NCBI GenBank assembly: GCA_001797695.1
Contig: MGQD01000141.1
Location: 5,367-12,366, forward strand
Source of the DNA: Deltaproteobacteria bacterium RBG_13_49_15
Lineage (GTDB): Bacteria; Desulfobacterota; Desulfobacteria; Desulfobacterales; UBA2156
Direction of reading: 5' to 3'
Length of the DNA: 7,000 nucleotides
This document shows positions 1 through 6,198 of this stretch, piece by piece. The stretch's first letter is position 1. The number at the start of each line of letters is the position of its first letter. The notes beneath the pieces are model-generated. The model was not told where the DNA came from, made no database searches, and saw only the letters and a list, made by a program, of their open reading frames with translations. The translations under genes were made by a program, and so were the position numbers.

Positions 1-1
1 A

Positions 2-2803
2 AACGACCCTCTTCTTTGGATATTGACATTAAGGCCCCCGACATCTTTCACTGTATTATGTCATACCCGGTGGGCTTCGGTTGGTGAAATTACAGAGGCC
101 AACTGTCACCCCGCCGATAACCGGACCCTCGGAGACGATGCGAAGAGGAAAGGAATCATCCATGTCTGCCTGAACGGCGATATCGATAATTATCTCGAGC
201 TCAAAAAGAACCTCGAAATAAATCATATCCGCATCCCGCAAGATATCACCACCGACACCAAAATCATTCCTCTCCAGATTGAATATTATCTCCGCCAAGG
301 ATATGACGTTGAAGCCGCTTTTTGTAAAGCCGTTTCTGATTTTGAGGGATCCCATGCCATCACCATGCATACGGACCTGGCGCCCGGGAAAATGTTTTTG
401 GCTAAAAGAGGGAGCGGGCAAGCCCTCTTCATCGGAATGGCAGCCGACCATTACATGGCCACCTCCGAGGTATACGGGTTTGTAGAAGAAACTCCTGTTT
501 ATCTGAAACTGGACGGAAGAAAGCCAAGGGAAGGGATAAACGGAAGAAATGACGGATATGTGATCATCCTTGACCCCAACCGGAGCGGAGGCATTGACGG
601 CATCCGCGCAATGACCTACGACGGACAGCCTATTCCACTGAGTGAGAGCGATTTAAAAACAACCCGGATCTCCTCAAGGGATATCGATCGGCAGGAGTTT
701 CCCCACTATTTCTTAAAGGAGATATCGGAATCCCCGGTTTCCGTCGAGAAGACGCTGCAAAATCGCTGGAAAATCAAATCGAATGGAGATCGACTCCTCG
801 CCGTCAGCCTTGATGAAAAGACATTCCCCTTCCCGATTAAAAAGGCGCTGCAGGAAAACCGGATCAAACGCATCTTTTTTGTAGGGCAGGGAACCGCCGG
901 CGTCGCCGCTTTTGCCTGTGCCGAAATATTGAATTTCTATATGAATGATCCTGCCCTGCCGATCAGCGCTCTTAAAGCATCCGAACTCAGCGGTTTTAAG
1001 CTCGAAGATGACGACCATGAGAACAGCATGTCCGACTCCCTGGTTATTGCCATCACCCAGTCCGGAACGACCGCGGATACAAACCGAACCATAGACATGG
1101 TCAGAGAGCGCGGCGCTCACACCATGGCCATCGTAAACCGCAGGGACTCCGACGTCACTTTTAAAGTGGACGGTGTTTTTTATACCAGCAGCGGACGGGA
1201 CATCGAGATGTCCGTGGCATCCACCAAAGCATTTTATTCCCAGATCGTCGCCGGCGCCCTTCTCAGCCTTCACATGGCCGCCTTGAAAAAACGCCGCAGT
1301 GACGTTTTCGTTTCCAAAGAAATTAAGGATCTGTTGGAGCTCCCGGAGCACATGAGAAAAATTCTCTCCATGCGAAACCGGATTGAAGCATCGGCCAGGA
1401 AGCTCGCGGTCACCCGAACCTACTGGGCAGCGGTTGGAAGCGGGCCCAATAAAGTTGCGGCGGATGAAATCCGGATCAAACTCAGCGAACTCTGTTATAA
1501 AACTATTTCATCCGATTATGTCGAAGACAAAAAACATATCGACCTTTCTTCAGAGCCGCTGATCATTGTTTGCGCCGCCGGTGCAAAAGGGACGGTCATC
1601 GGCGACATCGTTAAGGATACGGCCATATTTCATGCTCACAAAGCCACCCCTGTCGTCATCGCCGATGAAGGCGAGTACCGCTTCGGCCCTTATGCCGCCG
1701 ATGTCTTTCACGTTCCGACCGTCAGTCAGCACCTGGCTCCAATTCTGAATACCCTAGTCGGCCATATGTGGGGATATTATGCCGCGCTGGCCATTAATGA
1801 AGGCTCCCGTTTCCTGTACGGCTTTAGGGAGAGCATTCAGAAGACAATTGAAGAGCATCTTGGGAAAGGGCTCGATATCTACGAGATTGTTCTTGAGAAA
1901 TCATTTAGGGAACAAATCGCCTTATTTTACAGTGAATTCAGAAGGAAAAAGGCGGGGAAACAGCTTCCGACCGACATCGGCTTCGACACGGCAGCCGACC
2001 TGCCGCTTCTGCTCAAGTATCTTGCAGGAAGGCTTCCGACAACCGATTTTGAGCTCGATTTCGGTTTAAAAGGGACCGCTTCCAATATGCTGACGGCGCT
2101 TTTTAACCATCTCGGCGATTCCATCAATCAGATGGCGCGTCCGGTGGATGCCATCAAGCATCAGGCTAAAACCGTCACCGTAGGGACAAGCCGCATGAGG
2201 GAAAAGATCGACGGGGTTCTTTTTGAAGCTCTCTTTGCAAAGAATTTCAATATCTCAAACCTGACCAATAAGAATATCATTGTCTTGAAAAACCTCCAGG
2301 GAATCATCCGTCAAATCAAAGGGGCGACCCTCTATCAGATAGAAGGACTGAACGTACTGGGCGAGCCGACGGAAGAGACGACCATTTCCATTATCGGCAA
2401 AGATGGAAGCTCCGCCGGCATCCCTTCCCGCATTGAAACGGATCATCAATTGAAGGGGACCAAGCGGATCATCGTCAGGGAAGGAAATGTTTATATTGGA
2501 AAAGGACGGAAAGACGGGAGAAGCATCCTGATCATTCCGGTGATCTCCGTATCGGGCGCCGGCCTCAATATGATCCGATATCTTTATCTGCTGGAAATCG
2601 TTTTTAAGGAGGAGGTCCCCCTTTCCGATAAAATAAAAGCCCTTGGGGGGAAATACGAAAGGATTAAAAATATCGTCCAGGAAAATAGTACTCCTTGGGA
2701 AGATCCTTATCTGGACCGGTTGGCAATGGATGAACTCTTCGGCAATTCAGCGGAAAAAATCGGAGAAAAGATCATTATCATGCTCGGATCAGGATCTGGT
2801 TGA
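2..2803 (+). CDS. Glucosamine-6-phosphate synthase-like (GlmS-type) amidotransferase/SIS protein, very large, 5' end outside window
   Basis: Probably makes an amino-sugar phosphate in the cytoplasm, using glutamine-derived ammonia and a keto-hexose phosphate (fructose-6-phosphate in GlmS). The frame is open from base 2, so the TTG at 23 is not a convincing start; about 60-70 family residues, including the catalytic Cys1, should lie upstream. Numbering from that TTG: glutamine amidotransferase residues are visible at HTRWA 14-18, NG 51-52 and D78 in TTDT. SIS domain 1 (about 280-425) has QGT 289-291, TQSGTTADT 345-353 and VASTKAF 398-404. SIS domain 2 (about 455-598) has E482 and H505, which align with E. 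coli GlmS E488 and H504. The GlmS tail matches AKTVTV 715-720 (K716 for E. coli K603), but about 100 extra residues precede it and about 205 unrecognised residues follow, ending GSGSG. E. coli GlmS has 608 residues; this one would have nearly 1000. The amidotransferase/SIS assignment is firm; the exact substrate is inferred. Confidence 0.88.
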   Translation, partial: NDPLLWILTLRPPTSFTVLCHTRWASVGEITEANCHPADNRTLGDDAKRKGIIHVCLNGDIDNYLELKKNLEINHIRIPQDITTDTKIIPLQIEYYLRQGYDVEAAFCKAVSDFEGSHAITMHTDLAPGKMFLAKRGSGQALFIGMAADHYMATSEVYGFVEETPVYLKLDGRKPREGINGRNDGYVIILDPNRSGGIDGIRAMTYDGQPIPLSESDLKTTRISSRDIDRQEFPHYFLKEISESPVSVEKTLQNRWKIKSNGDRLLAVSLDEKTFPFPIKKALQENRIKRIFFVGQGTAGVAAFACAEILNFYMNDPALPISALKASELSGFKLEDDDHENSMSDSLVIAITQSGTTADTNRTIDMVRERGAHTMAIVNRRDSDVTFKVDGVFYTSSGRDIEMSVASTKAFYSQIVAGALLSLHMAALKKRRSDVFVSKEIKDLLELPEHMRKILSMRNRIEASARKLAVTRTYWAAVGSGPNKVAADEIRIKLSELCYKTISSDYVEDKKHIDLSSEPLIIVCAAGAKGTVIGDIVKDTAIFHAHKATPVVIADEGEYRFGPYAADVFHVPTVSQHLAPILNTLVGHMWGYYAALAINEGSRFLYGFRESIQKTIEEHLGKGLDIYEIVLEKSFREQIALFYSEFRRKKAGKQLPTDIGFDTAADLPLLLKYLAGRLPTTDFELDFGLKGTASNMLTALFNHLGDSINQMARPVDAIKHQAKTVTVGTSRMREKIDGVLFEALFAKNFNISNLTNKNIIVLKNLQGIIRQIKGATLYQIEGLNVLGEPTEETTISIIGKDGSSAGIPSRIETDHQLKGTKRIIVREGNVYIGKGRKDGRSILIIPVISVSGAGLNMIRYLYLLEIVFKEEVPLSDKIKALGGKYERIKNIVQENSTPWEDPYLDRLAMDELFGNSAEKIGEKIIIMLGSGSG

Positions 2804-2822
2804 GCCGAAACAGCGAGCGCAT

Positions 2823-2844
2823 TCCCCGCTGCTTGCGGTGGGGA
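2823..2844. terminator. Hairpin in the gap between convergent genes, possible weak terminator
   Basis: A 9-pair stem (2823-2831 with 2836-2844, two of the pairs G-T wobbles) closes a CTTG loop; its core is CCCC against GGGG. It lies in the 50-base gap between the stop codons of the GlmS-like and HEAT-repeat genes, where a shared bidirectional terminator would be expected. No T-run follows on either strand, so it does not look like a classic intrinsic terminator, and termination may be factor-dependent. Confidence 0.3.
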
Positions 2845-2853
2845 GCTTCAATC

Positions 2854-5025
2854 CTAAGGATTTGCCTCATACAGAATGATTTCCCCCTTTATAAGCGGAG
2901 GAATCGATGGATGACGTGCGGCCCAATCCATTCCCGCCTCCGTCAGGATTTCCGATCCGGAACCGATAAACGCGTAAGCCATCTCCGTTGTCCCTTCCAT
3001 TTCCAGCAGATCTTTCAATTCAACCAGAATAGAATCCCCCCAAATACCGAGCATGGCATGGACGGCATAGCATGCTTTCCGGAAATCTTTCCGGCGCAAA
3101 TCGGATGAAAGGACCCTTTTAACGAGCGCCTCATCCGGATGAGGCATGGTGTTTTCACCTTGTGCAATCCGATACCGGATCGTTTGGATCGAATCGGATG
3201 GACGCCAGTTGAGCCGATCGAGTGCTTGAGCGGAACGCCGGCGGACCGGCCAATCGGCAAGTGAGTCGACCAATGCATCGATGGAATCCGCATCCCCGAT
3301 TTGCTCCAGCGCCTCCACTCCCAGATAACGGACGACCGGATCACCTCCCTTTGTGGCTGCAATCAGACCCGGGACGGCCCTCCGGTCTCCGATTGCACCA
3401 AGAATCCCGGCTGCTCTCCAGGCTCTTTTCGGATCTTCCTTCTCAAGGAGTTCCATCAGCGGTAGAACCGATGGAGGTCCGATCTCGGTCAGGATCCGAA
3501 CGGCCTCCTCCTGCATCACCAGATCGCCATCCGACAACAGATCCATTACAGGGAAAACCGCCGGAAAACCGATTTGGGTCAGCACTGTCGACGCTTTTTT
3601 TATAGAATCACCGCCCTTCTTCTTTGCTGCTTTTATCAGAGGGTCCACGGCCGGGCTTCCGATCAGGGCCAGCATTTCCAAGGCAAGATCCCCGGATGCG
3701 GACTCTGTTTCAAATGCTTCCCGAATCAGAGATGCTGTCGATGGGGCGCCAATTTTTATAAGCGCTTCGGCGGATTCACTCCTAAGCGTTGAATGGCCTG
3801 ATTTCATGGCCTCCAATAACGGTTCGACAGCGCGCTCATCCCGAATATTCCCCAGGGCTGAAGCGCATCGCATTGCCATGGGCGATTCGACCTCCTTCAA
3901 CCCCGCAATTAAAGATAAAACAGCCGGCGATCCGATCTTAGCCAATATCGCTCCGGCGGCATCCTGAATTTCCGAAGATTCGTCCCTCATCCCCTCAATT
4001 AAGGGAGGTACGGATGCAGCGCCGATATCTGCAAGGATGTCCGATGCAATGATCCTGAAACGGGTATCCGCCCCTTTGACTTCGCCGATCAGCGGCAACA
4101 CGGAAGGCGCGCCGATGGAAGCAAGGGCCTGCTTGCATTGATTTTGAACCGCTTCCCTGCCAAGCCTGATTTCTTCTATAAGCGGAATAACCGCCGGACG
4201 GCCGATTTTTACTAATGCCTCAATCGTGAGCCGGCGGGTCAACGGTTCGTTGTTCGCCAGCTTCGCTATCAGAGGTTTTACGCCTTCTTCTCGGCCGATC
4301 TTCCCCAACGAGATGACGGCAAGCCGGACGATATCCTCTTCTTTTTCGTCCAGCAGCAATATCAACGGCATGATGGCTCCAGAACCGATTTTGGCCAATG
4401 CATCGGGCGCCAGATGCGGAACCGGTGAATTTTTTTCCTTGAGTGCGTTTATTAGCCAACCGACGCTTCGGCTGTCTCCGATATCTCCCAAAGCCTCAGC
4501 AGCGGCCATCCGCACCTTGTCCGGAAAAGGTCCCGACAGAAGCACGGCTAAAGCTAAGATCCCCCTGGCATCGCCAATCCGACCCAATAACCCGGCCGCC
4601 GCCTGTTGAATATCCGGATCGTCTTGCCGAAGCGCGTTGATCAACGGCTGAACGGCATCCGGCCCAAAACCGATCAGTGTTTTTTTGAGCGAATATCCGA
4701 CACCGGCATCCGGATGATTCAGCAAAGCGATTAAAGGCCCTATGGCTCCTTTCTGACCAATGGCGCTCAATGCAACGATACTGCTTTGCACCACATCCTC
4801 ATCTTCATCCCGAAGAAGAGGCAATAGGAGCTTGAAGGATTCGGCGTCCTTGATCCGCCCTAATTTATCGGCTGCCGCCATACGAACAGCCGGGCTGGAA
4901 TCCTGAATCTTCAAGATGATTTCATGGCGCCGGCCGGCGCATCCTTGATTGGATATCAAGCCGACCAGGAATATCAGGACGAACCGGACCGCCATCTGTT
5001 TGAAATCAGGCGATGGGGGTTTCAT
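2854..5025 (-). CDS. Exported HEAT-repeat (PBS-lyase-type) protein, possible lipoprotein
   Basis: Likely a protein-protein interaction scaffold outside the cytoplasm; no enzyme domain is seen. From the ATG at 5025 it has 723 residues. A positive N-terminus (MKPPSPDFKQMAVR) is followed by a hydrophobic stretch, FVLIFLVGLI, ending in SNQGC with Cys29. This suggests a lipoprotein signal, but the lipobox is poor (N at -3, Q at -2), so signal peptidase I cleavage or a membrane anchor is also possible. About 19 helical repeats of 29-31 residues fill roughly residues 33-611, each carrying an AL-x2-IG turn followed by V-x-PLI. The last (LNWRPSD, then YRIAQG) resembles the W-P / Y-IA ending seen in other HEAT proteins. 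A non-repeat C-terminal region of about 112 residues follows. A longer reading from TTG at 5088 has no ribosome binding site and would put 21 polar residues before the signal, so I prefer the ATG. It converges on the GlmS-like gene and diverges from the methyltransferase; its partner cannot be told from context. Confidence 0.9.
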   Translation of the reverse strand: MKPPSPDFKQMAVRFVLIFLVGLISNQGCAGRRHEIILKIQDSSPAVRMAAADKLGRIKDAESFKLLLPLLRDEDEDVVQSSIVALSAIGQKGAIGPLIALLNHPDAGVGYSLKKTLIGFGPDAVQPLINALRQDDPDIQQAAAGLLGRIGDARGILALAVLLSGPFPDKVRMAAAEALGDIGDSRSVGWLINALKEKNSPVPHLAPDALAKIGSGAIMPLILLLDEKEEDIVRLAVISLGKIGREEGVKPLIAKLANNEPLTRRLTIEALVKIGRPAVIPLIEEIRLGREAVQNQCKQALASIGAPSVLPLIGEVKGADTRFRIIASDILADIGAASVPPLIEGMRDESSEIQDAAGAILAKIGSPAVLSLIAGLKEVESPMAMRCASALGNIRDERAVEPLLEAMKSGHSTLRSESAEALIKIGAPSTASLIREAFETESASGDLALEMLALIGSPAVDPLIKAAKKKGGDSIKKASTVLTQIGFPAVFPVMDLLSDGDLVMQEEAVRILTEIGPPSVLPLMELLEKEDPKRAWRAAGILGAIGDRRAVPGLIAATKGGDPVVRYLGVEALEQIGDADSIDALVDSLADWPVRRRSAQALDRLNWRPSDSIQTIRYRIAQGENTMPHPDEALVKRVLSSDLRRKDFRKACYAVHAMLGIWGDSILVELKDLLEMEGTTEMAYAFIGSGSEILTEAGMDWAARHPSIPPLIKGEIILYEANP

Positions 5026-5262
5026 TTTCCGATTTTTCCCCAAGATGGAATCCGTAGGTAACAAAACCGAGTCATGTTTTTTATGCAACTGCAGGGTAAA
5101 ATCTGCGCGCCATTATTTAAACCAATTTGAAAGGCCTTGCGTTTTCTCTATTTGGAAAACAGATTGAAAGTCAATGAAAAACCACCGGTCCGGCAGAAGG
5201 GGGAATTCATTTATTATTTTTTAATCTTGAAAAAAACGCCCTTTCTATATAACTTAACGGCC
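5026..5262. other. Divergent intergenic region between HEAT-repeat gene and methyltransferase gene
   Basis: This AT-rich stretch should hold the promoters of both flanking genes. On the minus strand an AATAAT box (plus-strand 5112-5117, five of six matches to the -10 consensus) sits 86 bases before the HEAT-gene ATG but lacks a good -35 at the right spacing. On the plus strand TTGAAA (5227-5232) and TATAAC (5248-5253) are separated by only 15 bases and lie very close to the methyltransferase ATG. An AAGGGGG tract at 5197-5203 resembles a Shine-Dalgarno but has no ATG, GTG or TTG at suitable spacing. No RNA gene or coding region is convincing here. Confidence 0.5.
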
Positions 5263-6009
5263 ATGGGATATATCTTTGAATTTAATGACGCCGTGGCATA
5301 TGAACGATGGTTGCGTCTACCGAAGAATCGATTTACCCTGGATTTGGAAAGCAGGCTCATAACCGATATGCTTCAACCGGCAAACAGAGAAACCATCCTC
5401 GATATCGGATGTGGAACCGGATCGATTCTTCTGTTTCTGGTGAATCAAGGGCTTCAGGTTACCGGCCTGGATCCGTCCCCCTACATGCTCGATATCGCTA
5501 AAAAAACCACAGGAAACCGGGCAGACCTGCATCGCGGATATGCCGAAGACCTACCATTTGAAGATAACTCCTTTCATCATGCTTGTCTTTTTACAACGCT
5601 TGAATTTGTAAACGATCCTCAAAAGGCGATTGAAGAGGCGTGCCGTGTGGCCAAAGACAAGATTTTCATCGGAGCGCTGAACCGGTACGCATTCAAAGGG
5701 GTTGAACGGCGAATCAGGGGCATCTTTACCCGAAGCATTTATAATCGCGCACGCTTTTTCAGCATCTGGGAACTGAAACGAATGGTGCATGCCGCTGCCG
5801 GAAATGTCCCTGTTTCATGGAAAACCGTAATCCAACTCCCGGCGGCAAACAGTCGAATCATCCGCCGCCTGGAAGAATCCTCGTTTGTGCATCATTCCCC
5901 GTTCGGCGCTTTTATCGGCCTGGCGGCGCCGCTTGTCCCCAGGTTTGGAACGCGGTCCTTACCTATCGAATATCAGGCCAAGCAAACCCCTAACGCCATC
6001 GCCGGCTAG
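5263..6009 (+). CDS. Class I SAM-dependent methyltransferase (Methyltransf_11/UbiE-like)
   Basis: A soluble 248-residue methyltransferase; its acceptor is unknown. Numbering from ATG 5263: motif I, ILDIGCGTGS, at 45-54 binds S-adenosylmethionine; GLDPS with D70 is the acidic residue that contacts the ribose; AEDLPFEDNSF (94-104) is the adenine-side motif; LEFVNDPQKAIEEACRVAK (113-131) is the usual strand 4 and following helix. The opening FEFNDAVAYERW resembles the start of this family, where F-D-x-A-x-x-Y-x-x-W precedes motif I by about 35-40 residues. The frame extends upstream to a TTG at 5137, but the added 42 residues do not look like family sequence, so I take 5263 as the start although no clear ribosome binding site precedes it. 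The C-terminal part (about 150-248) is less conserved and probably sets substrate choice. It diverges from the HEAT gene and shares strand with the radical SAM gene, but a repeat element separates them, so joint function is unproven. Confidence 0.88.
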   Translation: MGYIFEFNDAVAYERWLRLPKNRFTLDLESRLITDMLQPANRETILDIGCGTGSILLFLVNQGLQVTGLDPSPYMLDIAKKTTGNRADLHRGYAEDLPFEDNSFHHACLFTTLEFVNDPQKAIEEACRVAKDKIFIGALNRYAFKGVERRIRGIFTRSIYNRARFFSIWELKRMVHAAAGNVPVSWKTVIQLPAANSRIIRRLEESSFVHHSPFGAFIGLAAPLVPRFGTRSLPIEYQAKQTPNAIAG

Positions 6010-6035
6010 GATCAACATGAAATGCCAAACCAAAT

Positions 6036-6047
6036 GAGACCTTTGAA
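6036..6047 (+). repeat. Left terminal inverted repeat of the MITE-like element
   Basis: GAGACCTTTGAA is a perfect 12-base match to the reverse complement of the right end at 6168-6179. Pairing fails at the next base outward and continues only imperfectly inward, which sets the arm at 12 bases. Confidence 0.8.
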
Positions 6048-6058
6048 TAATTCCAAAT

Positions 6059-6088
6059 TTGTCATTCCGGTGAAAACCGGAATCTAAT
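6059..6088 (+). promoter_or_regulatory. Candidate sigma70-type promoter inside the element, reading toward the radical SAM gene
   Basis: TTGTCA (6059-6064, five of six to the -35 consensus) and TCTAAT (6083-6088, five of six to the -10) are 18 bases apart, within the accepted range. Hairpin 1 occupies most of the spacer. Transcription would begin near 6095 and give a leader of roughly 100 bases containing hairpin 2 and the ribosome binding site. This comes from motif matching only; such matches also arise by chance. Confidence 0.35.
6064..6083. repeat. Inner hairpin 1 of the element, 8-bp stem with GAAA loop
   Basis: ATTCCGGT (6064-6071) pairs perfectly with ACCGGAAT (6076-6083) across a GAAA loop. 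If transcribed rightward this would be a GNRA tetraloop, a very stable RNA fold. Confidence 0.75.
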
Positions 6089-6106
6089 ACTTCCAATATG
6101 TTATGG

Positions 6107-6149
6107 ATTCTGGCGCCTGCCCCGGACACGATCCGGGGTCCGCCAGAAT
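6107..6149. repeat. Inner hairpin 2 of the element, two-part stem
   Basis: ATTCTGGCG (6107-6115) pairs with CGCCAGAAT (6141-6149). Inside it, after an asymmetric internal loop, CCCCGGA (6120-6126) pairs with TCCGGGG (6132-6138) around a CACGA loop. The strong stem followed by a T-rich run at 6162-6169 could weakly terminate transcripts from the methyltransferase gene, although 12 bases separate stem and T-run. Confidence 0.7.
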
Positions 6150-6167
6150 GACAGAAAAGTGTTGTTT

Positions 6168-6179
6168 TTCAAAGGTCTC
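6168..6179 (-). repeat. Right terminal inverted repeat of the MITE-like element
   Basis: TTCAAAGGTCTC on the plus strand is the mirror arm of the left end. It is preceded by a T-rich run (GTTGTTTTTC from 6161) and followed at once by the direct repeat CAAAT. Confidence 0.8.
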
Positions 6180-6185
6180 CAAATC

Positions 6186-6191
6186 AAGGAG
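6186..6191 (+). promoter_or_regulatory. Strong ribosome binding site of the radical SAM gene
   Basis: AAGGAG lies 7 bases before the ATG at 6199 and fixes that start. It begins one base after the right-hand CAAAT repeat of the element, so the insertion ends just short of the translation signal. Confidence 0.85.
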
Positions 6192-6198
6192 ATCCGAT

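Larger units (their letters stand above)
6031..6184. mobile_element. MITE-like non-autonomous element, 144 bp with 12-bp terminal inverted repeats and 5-bp flanking direct repeat
   Basis: GAGACCTTTGAA at 6036-6047 is the exact reverse complement of TTCAAAGGTCTC at 6168-6179. Immediately outside, CAAAT occurs on both sides (6031-6035 and 6180-6184), as a target-site duplication would. The interior has no reading frame of useful length and two hairpins, so it cannot encode its own transposase. The body (6060-6153) is bounded by a second inverted pair, TGTCATTC and GAATGACA, resembling the GTCATTCC-type intergenic repeats of proteobacteria. I infer a miniature inverted-repeat transposable element, mobilised in trans or now inactive. 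The alternative is a REP/BIME-like repeat whose flanking CAAAT match is chance, which is possible in AT-rich flanks. Copy number elsewhere in the genome would decide. Confidence 0.72.

Noticed and set aside
713..1351. Long reading frame on the minus strand (212 codons) inside the GlmS-like gene
   Set aside because: It lies wholly opposite strongly conserved amidotransferase/SIS coding sequence, has no recognisable domain, and fits the antisense shadow of a codon-biased gene.
2850..2862. Perfect palindrome AATCCT-A-AGGATT overlapping the HEAT-gene stop codon
   Set aside because: A one-base centre cannot form a hairpin loop, and a 13-base palindrome at a gene end is weak evidence for an operator without a second copy.
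3353..3967. Plus-strand reading frame of 204 codons opposite the HEAT-repeat gene
   Set aside because: Its serine/arginine/proline-rich translation mirrors the repeated HEAT codons on the other strand; no ribosome binding site or domain supports it.
2854..5025. Possible PBS lyase (phycobilin lyase) function for the HEAT protein
   Set aside because: PBS-lyase HEAT-like repeats are a structural motif found in many scaffolds; nothing else here suggests phycobilisomes or chromophore attachment.
5227..5253. TTGAAA / TATAAC promoter-like pair before the methyltransferase
   Set aside because: The 15-base spacing is short and the -10 ends only 9 bases before the ATG, leaving almost no leader; kept only as a remark in the intergenic entry.
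6036..6179. Element as a CRISPR repeat, attachment site or riboswitch
   Set aside because: There is no spaced direct-repeat series, no integrase or tRNA nearby, and the symmetric terminal inverted repeats with flanking duplication fit a MITE better than an aptamer.
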